A DNA stretch of 11,542 nt. Source: an uncultured Psychrobacillus sp. GTDB taxonomy: Bacteria > Bacillota > Bacilli > Bacillales_A > Planococcaceae. The notes below the pieces were generated by a model, which had not been told where the DNA came from, did not search any database, and saw only the letters and a program-made list of their open reading frames with translations. Within the stretch, counting starts at the first letter, position 1; each line of letters starts with the position of its first letter. This document shows, one piece after another, positions 6,385 to 11,542 of this stretch. The DNA is taken from contig CAKQHO010000109.1 of the NCBI GenBank assembly GCA_934234185.1, positions 1 to 11,542 on the forward strand. The letters run 5' to 3'. Position numbers and translations under genes: made by a program.

Positions 6385-6420
6385 GGTCATTGGTTTGCTA
6401 TCATTTAAATTGAAATGACC
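6385..6420 (-). other. Minor inverted repeat in the 3' region of the B3/B4 operon
   Basis: GGTCATT (6385-6391) and AATGACC (6414-6420) are perfect inverted copies around an AT-rich 22-base centre. The gap from 6290 to 6461 holds no gene. It carries loosely repeated words such as GGTTAGTCATTAG and ATTAGTCAC. Confidence 0.35.
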
Positions 6421-6430
6421 TCCTACTATG

Positions 6431-6459
6431 CCTTGGCAAGGAGTCTCACCTTACCAAGG
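6431..6459 (-). other. RNA hairpin immediately after the DIP1984-like gene
   Basis: On the minus strand CCTTGGTAAGG and CCTTGCCAAGG form 11 pairs, including one G-U, with a seven-base loop, starting two bases after the stop codon. Read on the plus strand, that G-U becomes a C-A mismatch, so the structure favours the minus-strand transcript. No U-run follows it directly. It may be a transcript-stabilising 3' structure or part of a composite terminator. Confidence 0.55.
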
Positions 6460-6461
6460 GA

Positions 6462-6977
6462 TCAAGCATATTTTTCTTCATCAAACGGAATGGTAATGGA
6501 ATAGTTCTTAGCGTTAATCAGTCCGGATAATCTATTCGCATCTTTTTCAAACTCCAGAGCCTTTTTCCGATATTCCTCTGGGTCAAATAGTGCAACCTCT
6601 ACATAAGTAACGCCGTCCCCATAGCCGAACTGAATTTTTTCCTTGTCGTGGCTTCCCATCTGTTTATACACTCTCGCTTGAGCTCGTAGTTGAGTGGCCA
6701 GTTCAATGGCCTCCACTATCGTAAGGGATTCTTCTTTATATGTAATGGTATTTTGCAAGTTTGCCTCATATATGAGTCTATCAAGCTTTCGGATGTCATG
6801 ACGTATTTCATTCATTTCAACATCAATAGCTTCTACTGTTCTAATTAAGGGAGCAGGCTTCGTCCCTTTTTCAATTACAGTAAAGCCTACTCGCATCATT
6901 TCTGTTTCTAGTTCTTGTACTCTCTTTAATAAAATACTCTTTAGCTTTACTGCCTCTGCAAGAAGTAAAGGTGCCAT
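6462..6977 (-). CDS. DIP1984-like helical protein of unknown function
   Basis: This is a 171-residue, highly charged, mostly helical cytoplasmic protein. It opens with LLLAEAVKLKSILLKRVQEL (about 4-23), then a coiled-coil-like EMNEIRHDIRKLDRLIYEAN (about 54-73). A middle helix ALSTATQ-like region rich in Leu, Arg and Ala follows (about 85-105), and the end contains DPEEYRKKALEFEKDANRL. This helix order and the N-terminal LAEA-LLKR pattern resemble the DIP1984 family, sometimes annotated septicolysin, which has no firmly established role. The ATG at 6977 uses GGAGG at 6988-6992, inside the last codons of the upstream B3/B4 gene. Its start is four bases past that gene's stop, so the two are probably translationally coupled. 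Confidence 0.65.
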   Translation of the reverse strand: MAPLLLAEAVKLKSILLKRVQELETEMMRVGFTVIEKGTKPAPLIRTVEAIDVEMNEIRHDIRKLDRLIYEANLQNTITYKEESLTIVEAIELATQLRAQARVYKQMGSHDKEKIQFGYGDGVTYVEVALFDPEEYRKKALEFEKDANRLSGLINAKNYSITIPFDEEKYA

Positions 6978-6981
6978 AAGT

Positions 6982-7671
6982 TTATATCCTCCATTCTATT
7001 TGGTTACGACTTAAAAGAATACTCTCAGCTTCTCCACCATGTACTTGGGTAAACATTTGACCCATGGATTCTACTAATTTTATAGCTGCTTCCTGCTGCA
7101 TAGAAGGTCTTAGAAATACTACTTGGAGAGCGGTGATTGTATCTTCCGTAACTGCAGTACGCTTAGAATCGACAAATGGACTGCCGAAAGCACCTGCTTC
7201 ATCTTGTAATGTCATAATTCCATTTAGATTATTTTCTCTACCATTCAACCCAAAATAAGCTGTTTCTTCATTGCCTACTGTGAGAAGGATATCTCCTTTT
7301 ATCTGTCCCATGTCATAAATTCCTAATGGAATCTCATAGCGCAGAGAGAAAAAGTTATTTAAATCTACTGCAGAATGCAGAGGTGTGATATAATTTTGTT
7401 TTGCAATCCTGCGGTACATCGCTTCCATAGAGGGTCTGTATCTGTTTGGATCAGCCCCAAGCGTCTTCCAAAGCGATCTCCATTCCTGAATACCTTCAAA
7501 TGAGGTCACAGACTTGTCCTCTAACTCAAAGAAAAGCTGTTCTTGAAATAATTGGAGTCGTCCTTTAAGCATTTGAGGAGAAGAGGAAACCGCTATTTTG
7601 TTATAATAAAGAAGGCCAATTTTAACGTTGGGCTCCTTCTGAAATATTGTTTCATCTAGCTTTACAATCAT
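6982..7671 (-). CDS. B3/B4 domain protein (free-standing PheRS-beta-like editing domain family)
   Basis: The 229-residue protein matches the COG3382-type family built around the B3/B4 domain, which in phenylalanyl-tRNA synthetase beta clears misacylated tRNA. Diagnostic stretches are EWRSLWKTLGADPNRYRPS, then AMYRRI, then LHSAVDLNNFFSLRYEIPLG, then YDMGQIKGDILL, and a late RTAVTEDTITALQVVFL. There is no synthetase core, so it could act on mischarged tRNA or on another ligand; the true substrate is unknown. The ATG at 7671 follows GAGGTG (7678-7683) by six bases. An upstream in-frame GTG at 7680 lies within that site and is rejected. It is first in a two-gene operon and divergent from queG, with only 57 bases between the starts. 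Confidence 0.82.
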   Translation of the reverse strand: MIVKLDETIFQKEPNVKIGLLYYNKIAVSSSPQMLKGRLQLFQEQLFFELEDKSVTSFEGIQEWRSLWKTLGADPNRYRPSMEAMYRRIAKQNYITPLHSAVDLNNFFSLRYEIPLGIYDMGQIKGDILLTVGNEETAYFGLNGRENNLNGIMTLQDEAGAFGSPFVDSKRTAVTEDTITALQVVFLRPSMQQEAAIKLVESMGQMFTQVHGGEAESILLSRNQIEWRI

Positions 7672-7728
7672 CAGTTTCACCTCATACTGGAATTTATATT
7701 AGTTTAACATAAAGAAGGGAGGGCCACT

Positions 7729-8868
7729 GTGAATATCAATCAGTTTCAACAGAATCTCATTGAATATGCCGCATCCATTGGAATTGATAAAATTGGTTTT
7801 ACGACGGTCTCTCCGTTCAGAGAGTTAAAAAATAGATTAATTCGTCAGCAGGAGCTTGGATACGCCTCGGGCTTTGAAGAGCCAGACATTGAAAAAAGAA
7901 CGACTCCAACACTTTTATTAGAAGAAGCGCAAAGCATCATCTCTATTGCCGTAGCTTATCCTTCTAAAATGAAGGACGCCCCTCAAAGTAAAAAAGGTGC
8001 TAGACGAGGCATTTTTGCCCGTGCGTCGTGGGGAATGGATTACCATACGGTTCTCAGAGAAAAGTTAGCTCTTCTAGAGTTGTATATACTGACCCACATA
8101 CCAGATGCAAGGATCCGCTCTATGGTGGATACAGGAGAGCTGGCTGACAGGGCTGTTGCAGAGCGTGCCGGAATAGGCTGGAGTGCCAAGAACTGCTCTA
8201 TTATCACACCGGAGTTTGGCTCTTACGTTTACTTAGGAGAAATGATTACTTCTATTCCTTTTGAGCCTAGTGAGCAAATGGAGGATCAATGCGGGGAATG
8301 TCGTCTTTGCTTAGATATCTGTCCAACCGGTGCTCTAATAGAGGGAGGGCAGTTAAATGCTCAGCGCTGTATCGCCTTTATTACACAAACGAAGACAATG
8401 GTTCCAGATGAGTTTCGAGCAAAGATAGGAAACCGAATCTATGGCTGTGATACATGCCAAACCGTTTGTCCGAAAAATAAAGGTAAGGCCAATCTACATC
8501 AGGAGGCATTTAAGCCAGATCCTGAACTAGTTAAGCCCTTATTACTTCCTTTATTGAAAATGAATAACCGCACCTTTAAGGAAACGTTTGGTCATATGTC
8601 AGGCTCCTGGCGAGGAAAAAATCCGATACAGCGTAATGCTATCATTGCATTAGCTCATTTTAAAGAGGAAGCAGCGGTACCGACGCTTATTAAGCTAATG
8701 AAGGATGACCCTAGACCGGTCATTCGTGGTACAGCAGCATGGGCTATCGGTAAGATTAATACTTCTGAAGGACTGCTAGCTTTAAAGGAAGCAGAAGCGA
8801 GTGAACAAGAGGAAACTGTATTAAGAGAAATTCAAAAAGGGCTAGCATTTTATAAAGCCTTAAAATAA
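7729..8868 (+). CDS. queG: Epoxyqueuosine reductase
   Basis: QueG performs the last step of queuosine synthesis, reducing epoxyqueuosine to queuosine at wobble position 34 of the GUN-anticodon tRNAs (Tyr, His, Asn, Asp). It uses cobalamin and two [4Fe-4S] clusters. All eight expected cluster cysteines are present: C188, C191, C194, C198, C214, C240, C243 and C247. The motifs are CGECRLCLDICPTGAL and CDTCQTVCPKN. The MVDTGELADR motif supplies the catalytic acid D134. The C-terminal part (about 300-345) has HEAT-like repeats, including RPVIRGTAAWAIGKI. The 379-residue length is typical. The GTG start at 7729 follows AAGGGAGGG by five bases. trmL follows 19 bases downstream, apparently as an operon. 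No other queuosine gene is in the window. Confidence 0.96.
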   Translation: MNINQFQQNLIEYAASIGIDKIGFTTVSPFRELKNRLIRQQELGYASGFEEPDIEKRTTPTLLLEEAQSIISIAVAYPSKMKDAPQSKKGARRGIFARASWGMDYHTVLREKLALLELYILTHIPDARIRSMVDTGELADRAVAERAGIGWSAKNCSIITPEFGSYVYLGEMITSIPFEPSEQMEDQCGECRLCLDICPTGALIEGGQLNAQRCIAFITQTKTMVPDEFRAKIGNRIYGCDTCQTVCPKNKGKANLHQEAFKPDPELVKPLLLPLLKMNNRTFKETFGHMSGSWRGKNPIQRNAIIALAHFKEEAAVPTLIKLMKDDPRPVIRGTAAWAIGKINTSEGLLALKEAEASEQEETVLREIQKGLAFYKALK

Positions 8869-8887
8869 ATGTAGGAAGTGGATTATC

Positions 8888-9361
8888 GTGAGTATCAATG
8901 TAGTTTTATATCAGCCTGAAATCCCTGCTAATACCGGCAATATCGCAAGAACCTGTGCAGGTACTGGCGCTAAGTTGCATCTAATTAGACCGTTAGGCTT
9001 TTCAACCGATGATAAAATGTTAAAAAGAGCAGGTCTTGACTATTGGGAGCATGTGGACATCACTTATTATGATTCACTGGATGACTTCTTTGAAAAACAT
9101 CCAAATGCAGAGTATTATCTAATCACTAAGTTTGGAGCAAAGACACATTCTACCTTTGATTTTAGTGATGTAGAAAAGGATCATTTCTTTATTTTTGGAA
9201 GAGAGACAAAGGGACTTCCTAAGGAATTTATTGAGTCTCATCCAGACCGAGCACTTCGTATTCCCATGAATGATAATATTCGCTCCTTAAATCTATCCAA
9301 CACTGCAGCTATTCTCATTTATGAGGCATTAAGGCAACAAAATTATCCTAACCTAGACTAG
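8888..9361 (+). CDS. trmL: tRNA (cytidine/uridine-34-2'-O)-methyltransferase TrmL
   Basis: This SPOUT-class (trefoil-knot) methyltransferase, also called CspR or YibK, uses S-adenosylmethionine to methylate the ribose of nucleotide 34 in tRNA-Leu(CAA) and tRNA-Leu(UAA). All three family blocks are seen: PEIPANTGNIARTCAGTGA (11-29), FGRETKGLP (around 104-112) and IPMNDNIRSLNLSNTAAI (around 125-142). The 157-residue length is normal for this minimal, dimeric enzyme. The start is GTG at 8888, with AGGAAGTG seven bases upstream. It is the second gene after queG, and the pairing of two wobble-base enzymes is also known in Bacillus subtilis (yhbA-cspR). A terminator follows directly. Confidence 0.96.
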   Translation: MSINVVLYQPEIPANTGNIARTCAGTGAKLHLIRPLGFSTDDKMLKRAGLDYWEHVDITYYDSLDDFFEKHPNAEYYLITKFGAKTHSTFDFSDVEKDHFFIFGRETKGLPKEFIESHPDRALRIPMNDNIRSLNLSNTAAILIYEALRQQNYPNLD

Positions 9362-9367
9362 AGATAT

Positions 9368-9404
9368 AAAAAACGGACGAGTAATAGACTCGTCCGTTTT
9401 CTCT
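9368..9404. terminator. Bidirectional terminator between trmL and the small membrane peptide gene
   Basis: AAAACGGACGAGT (9370-9382) pairs perfectly with ACTCGTCCGTTTT (9388-9400) around a five-base loop. A-residues precede it and T-residues follow, so it works on both strands: for trmL on plus and for the convergent 31-residue gene on minus. Confidence 0.93.
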
Positions 9405-9405
9405 A

Positions 9406-9501
9406 TTATTTGTCAGATGCACCTGGTTTATCGTCATAACCTGCAGTAAAGATAGCAGCTAGGAACGAAACACAAACACCAAGAATAAGAATCAATTTCA
9501 T
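9406..9501 (-). CDS. 31-residue single-pass membrane peptide
   Basis: A tiny gene reads MKLILILGVCVSFLAAIF, then TAGYDDKPGASDK, then stop. Residues 2-19 are a hydrophobic helix long enough to span the membrane, and the remainder is a polar, acidic tail. It has one of the best ribosome binding sites in the window, AAGGAGG placed seven bases before the ATG at 9501, and it shares a bidirectional terminator with trmL. Both points strongly suggest a real gene. There is no obvious toxin-antitoxin partner. The tail looks familiar from short hypothetical proteins of bacilli, but I cannot name a family or role. Confidence 0.72.
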   Translation of the reverse strand: MKLILILGVCVSFLAAIFTAGYDDKPGASDK

Positions 9502-9531
9502 GTGAGTGCCTCCTTATATGTTCTACGTTAT

Positions 9532-9537
9532 AGTATA
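9532..9537 (-). promoter_or_regulatory. Candidate -10 box for the 31-residue peptide gene
   Basis: TATACT reads on the minus strand about 30 bases before the start codon, with a weak TTTCAT 18 bases further upstream. The position fits a short leader carrying the AAGGAGG site. Confidence 0.4.
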
Positions 9538-9658
9538 ACCTAATTTCTAAAAAAATGAAATAATACTGGCAATGAAAATATGGCAGTTTTCCATCTCTTT
9601 GAAAGTTGCGCTAACTGTTAATTTCTACTAGGATAGAATAAAAGGAGTGATCTTATCC

Positions 9659-9841
9659 ATGGCGGATTTAAAAAATGGTCCAGAAAATGGTTCAATGGCA
9701 AACAATATGGATGAAGTGAAGACTTTAGGTAAGCAGATGGAGAGAATGCGCGATAATAAAGAATTAGAAGAGGATAATCGTGTTGCAGATCCTGCTCAAA
9801 CAGACGATGCTACTCCTCTGAAAAAAAGAGAGAACAACTGA
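9659..9841 (+). CDS. Small charged 60-residue protein of unknown function
   Basis: The product is hydrophilic and probably disordered or helical. It begins MADLKNGPENGSMANNMDEV, has a charged helix LGKQMERMRDNKELEEDN, and ends TPLKKRENN. It has no cysteine, signal or membrane segment. The ATG at 9659 follows AAAGGAG (9641-9647) by 11 bases, slightly long. The alternative GTG at 9647 overlaps that site and is less likely. Its stop codon falls inside a perfect 11-base hairpin. The composition resembles small stress- or spore-associated soluble proteins of bacilli, but I do not recognise a family and assign no function. Confidence 0.62.
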   Translation: MADLKNGPENGSMANNMDEVKTLGKQMERMRDNKELEEDNRVADPAQTDDATPLKKRENN

Positions 9842-9860
9842 GCTTATCAGTTGTTCTTCT
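9831..9860 (+). terminator. Hairpin at the end of the 60-residue gene, weak terminator
   Basis: AGAACAACTGA (9831-9841) pairs perfectly with TCAGTTGTTCT (9847-9857) around a five-base loop. The downstream tract TCTCCCTAATT is poor in T. Some transcripts may therefore run on into the reductase gene 30 bases later, for which no separate promoter is obvious. Confidence 0.6.
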
Positions 9861-9890
9861 CCCTAATTAAAAACAGAAAGGATGATAAAA

Positions 9891-10721
9891 ATGGAATTAC
9901 AGATAAATTCTACAAAGCAATTAGCAAATGGAGTGGAAATGCCACGTATAGGATTAGGTGTGTACAAAATGACAGAACCTGATATTGCCTTTAAAGCAAT
10001 GACTAGTGCACTTGATGCTGGTTATCGTCATATTGACACTGCTACCGTGTATGGAAATGAAAAACAGGTGGGAGAGGCAATACGTGCTTCAGGACTTAAG
10101 CGAGAAGAAGTTTTCGTCACCACGAAAGTTTGGAATACAGATCAGGGCTATGACCAAACTTTAAAAGCATTTGAAACTTCGTTAAAACTACTTGGAATGG
10201 ATTATTTAGATTTATATTTAACACATTGGCCTGTTAAAGAGAAATTTGTAGATACATATAAAGCTATTGAAAGATTATACGAAGAAAAGCTAATAAGAGC
10301 TACTGGAGTGTCCAATCACCATATTCATCATTTAGAGGCAATTGCATCAAAGGCGAACGTTCAGCCAATGGTAAATCAAATAGAATGTCATCCAAGGCTC
10401 ACACAGTTTGACCTACGTACATACTGCGCAGAGCAAAATATAGCTGTTACCTCTTGGTCTCCTCTTGCTAGAGGAGGACTTTTAGACGAACCAACTTTGT
10501 CTAGAATTAGCTCCAAGTATGGAAAAACACCAGCGCAAGTGATTGTTCGCTGGCACTTGCAGCATGATTTAATTGTTATACCAAAGTCCGTTACACCAAC
10601 AAGAATTGCGGAGAATATAGATGTATATGATTTTGAATTGTCCTTTGAGGATATGAAAAACATAGATGCTCTTAATATGAATGCGAGAACAGGAACAGAT
10701 CCTGATAATTTTAACTTTTAA
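9891..10721 (+). CDS. Aldo-keto reductase (AKR5-like, similar to glyoxal reductase YvgN)
   Basis: This NADPH-dependent cytoplasmic oxidoreductase of 276 residues reduces aldehydes and ketones. The catalytic tetrad is complete: D49 and Y54 (HIDTATVYGNE), K79 (VTTKVWN) and H112 (LTHWPV). Cofactor-binding signatures VSNHH, QIECHP, SWSPLARGG and IPKSVTPTRIAEN are also present. Length and motifs resemble Bacillus subtilis YvgN (glyoxal/methylglyoxal reductase) and related 2,5-diketo-gluconate reductase-like enzymes. Substrate cannot be decided from sequence. The ATG at 9891 is preferred because AGAAAGGA ends eight bases upstream; the ATG at 9882 overlaps that site. A role in detoxifying reactive aldehydes is plausible by family. 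Confidence 0.92.
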   Translation: MELQINSTKQLANGVEMPRIGLGVYKMTEPDIAFKAMTSALDAGYRHIDTATVYGNEKQVGEAIRASGLKREEVFVTTKVWNTDQGYDQTLKAFETSLKLLGMDYLDLYLTHWPVKEKFVDTYKAIERLYEEKLIRATGVSNHHIHHLEAIASKANVQPMVNQIECHPRLTQFDLRTYCAEQNIAVTSWSPLARGGLLDEPTLSRISSKYGKTPAQVIVRWHLQHDLIVIPKSVTPTRIAENIDVYDFELSFEDMKNIDALNMNARTGTDPDNFNF

Positions 10722-10723
10722 AA

Positions 10724-10759
10724 AGAAGAGGTTGGCAATTTAATTGTCAACCTCTTTTT
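10724..10759 (+). terminator. Intrinsic terminator after the aldo-keto reductase
   Basis: AAGAGGTTGGCAA (10726-10738) pairs with TTGTCAACCTCTT (10744-10756) with one G-U pair and a five-base loop, followed by T residues to 10759. It begins five bases after the stop codon. Confidence 0.92.
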
Positions 10760-10801
10760 GAAAATATGAAATAGAATAAGAGGAAAAGGGTAGATATATA
10801 T

Positions 10802-11446
10802 ATGAAAAAGCAACTCTTCTATATCATCTTCATATCAGTTATTGCCTGTTTTATGTTATATGTTTTGGAACGAGTGATTTTAGTAAGTTATGAAGTAAAG
10901 ACGATAGCAAAGATCTTACTGTTTACTCTGATTCCTCTTTTATATTGGAAGTATTATACTCCTGTAAGATTAAAGAAACGTAAGTTAAGTAATCTATCGT
11001 TGAGTGTGGCATTGTCTATTGCAACGTTTGGTGTAATCTGGCTTGCTTTTTTCTTTTTAAAGGATTTAGTTGACTTTCAGGAAATTAATAATCAGCTTCA
11101 GCTAAGCAAACAGGAGCTGGTTGTTAGAGGTATATATATTATCGTAGGTAATGCATTTTTAGAGGAATTTTTCTTTAGGGGTTTTATTTTCTTAAACCTT
11201 TACCGGTTAAGTTACAGAAAAACAGCATACATATTCTCTTCTGCGTTGTTTGCAATCTATCATATAGCCATCTTTCAGTCATGGTTTACTCTTCCCATCA
11301 TGCTAGTAATATTGATAGCATTATTCCTAGTTGGTTTTATTTTTAATTATCTTTGTCAAAGGGTATCTTCCTTTACGGGATCATGGGTGGTACATGCTAG
11401 TGCTGATTTGGCAATTATATTAATAGGATTTTATATGTTTTTCTAA
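10802..11446 (+). CDS. CPBP family intramembrane glutamic endopeptidase-like protein
   Basis: The 214-residue polytopic membrane protein belongs to the CPBP (CaaX protease/bacteriocin-processing, formerly Abi) family. Hydrophobic segments cover about 5-28, 36-51, 66-86, 107-120, 141-160, 163-184 and 198-214. The family's active-site motifs are present: EEFFFRG (E121, E122, R126), FAIYH (F150, H154) and VVHASAD (H198, with D202 where many members have Asn). Members cleave substrates within the membrane, and some protect against self-made bacteriocins, but no bacteriocin gene is visible here. The start ATG at 10802 has AAAAGGG about 11 bases upstream, a modest site. The gene stands alone between terminators. 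Confidence 0.86.
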   Translation: MKKQLFYIIFISVIACFMLYVLERVILVSYEVKTIAKILLFTLIPLLYWKYYTPVRLKKRKLSNLSLSVALSIATFGVIWLAFFFLKDLVDFQEINNQLQLSKQELVVRGIYIIVGNAFLEEFFFRGFIFLNLYRLSYRKTAYIFSSALFAIYHIAIFQSWFTLPIMLVILIALFLVGFIFNYLCQRVSSFTGSWVVHASADLAIILIGFYMFF

Positions 11447-11449
11447 AAA

Positions 11450-11476
11450 ACGTGCTAACCGTATTGATTAGCACGT
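11450..11476 (+). other. Hairpin directly after the CPBP gene
   Basis: ACGTGCTAA (11450-11458) and TTAGCACGT (11468-11476) are perfect inverted copies with a nine-base loop, four bases after the stop. No T-run follows, so by itself it is a weak terminator on plus. The AAAAAA before it gives a U-run on minus. Confidence 0.6.
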
Positions 11477-11477
11477 C

Positions 11478-11527
11478 AGACTGTAGACAAACTCCAGAAA
11501 TTTTGGAATTTGCCTACAGTCTTTTTT
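11478..11527 (+). terminator. Long imperfect hairpin terminator at the right end
   Basis: AGACTGTAG (11478-11486) pairs with CTACAGTCT (11514-11522). The inner stem contains CAAA/TTTG and TCCA/TGGA, and a T-run reaches 11527. It lies two bases after the previous hairpin and ends the CPBP transcript. Confidence 0.85.
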
Positions 11528-11542
11528 CTTTTAAAATAGAAG

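Noticed and set aside
7064..7258. Plus-strand frame opposite the B3/B4 gene
   Set aside because: It is a shadow of the real minus-strand coding sequence with no start signal.
10388..10663. Minus-strand frame of 91 codons within the aldo-keto reductase
   Set aside because: The reductase has all catalytic and cofactor motifs across this span. The antisense frame has no supporting signal.
10802..11446. CPBP protein as part of a bacteriocin or abortive-infection system
   Set aside because: No precursor peptide, transporter or partner gene is adjacent. The gene stands alone between terminators.

Overview
The window reads as chromosomal DNA of a low-GC Gram-positive bacterium, most likely a member of the Bacillaceae. 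The evidence is the AT-rich sequence, strong AAGGAGG-type ribosome binding sites, GTG starts, a Bacillus-style tRNA cluster, a T-box leader and the adjacent queG-trmL pair. The genus cannot be fixed from this sequence. It looks like an ordinary housekeeping and accessory region. I see no integrase, transposase, CRISPR array, phage module or recognisable defence island.

Layout. Positions 1-301 hold the 3' end of a tRNA cluster, Gly(GCC), Cys(GCA), Leu(CAA), closed by a strong terminator. After an apparently empty stretch comes a membrane-anchored alkaline phosphatase/phosphodiesterase-family gene. An in-frame TGA at 1863-1865 interrupts it and strands 91 well-conserved codons, including a predicted metal-ligand histidine. 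A 43-codon orphan gene and a run of three terminator hairpins follow. The run ends in a short GC-rich segment that may be a dispersed-repeat fragment. A threonine aldolase family gene on the minus strand is divergent from proS. proS encodes a 479-residue archaeal/eukaryotic-type prolyl-tRNA synthetase and sits behind a T-box leader with a readable CCU proline specifier.

Next are a ClbS/DfsB-like four-helix protein gene and a two-gene minus-strand operon. That operon encodes a free-standing B3/B4 (aminoacyl-tRNA editing-like) protein and a helical DIP1984-like protein, and its 3' end is unusually structured. Divergent from it is queG-trmL, two enzymes acting on the tRNA wobble base. The right end carries a 31-residue single-pass membrane peptide gene on the minus strand, a 60-residue charged protein gene, an aldo-keto reductase and a CPBP-family intramembrane protease-like gene, most bounded by terminators.

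Functional theme. Much of the window concerns tRNA: three tRNA genes, a tRNA-sensing riboswitch controlling an aminoacyl-tRNA synthetase, a possible aminoacyl-tRNA editing protein, and two position-34 modification enzymes. By family knowledge, TrmL acts on tRNA-Leu(CAA), a gene for which lies in this window. The points most worth checking are the interrupted phosphatase, the B3/B4 plus DIP1984-like pair with its hairpin-rich 3' region, and the small unannotated proteins.
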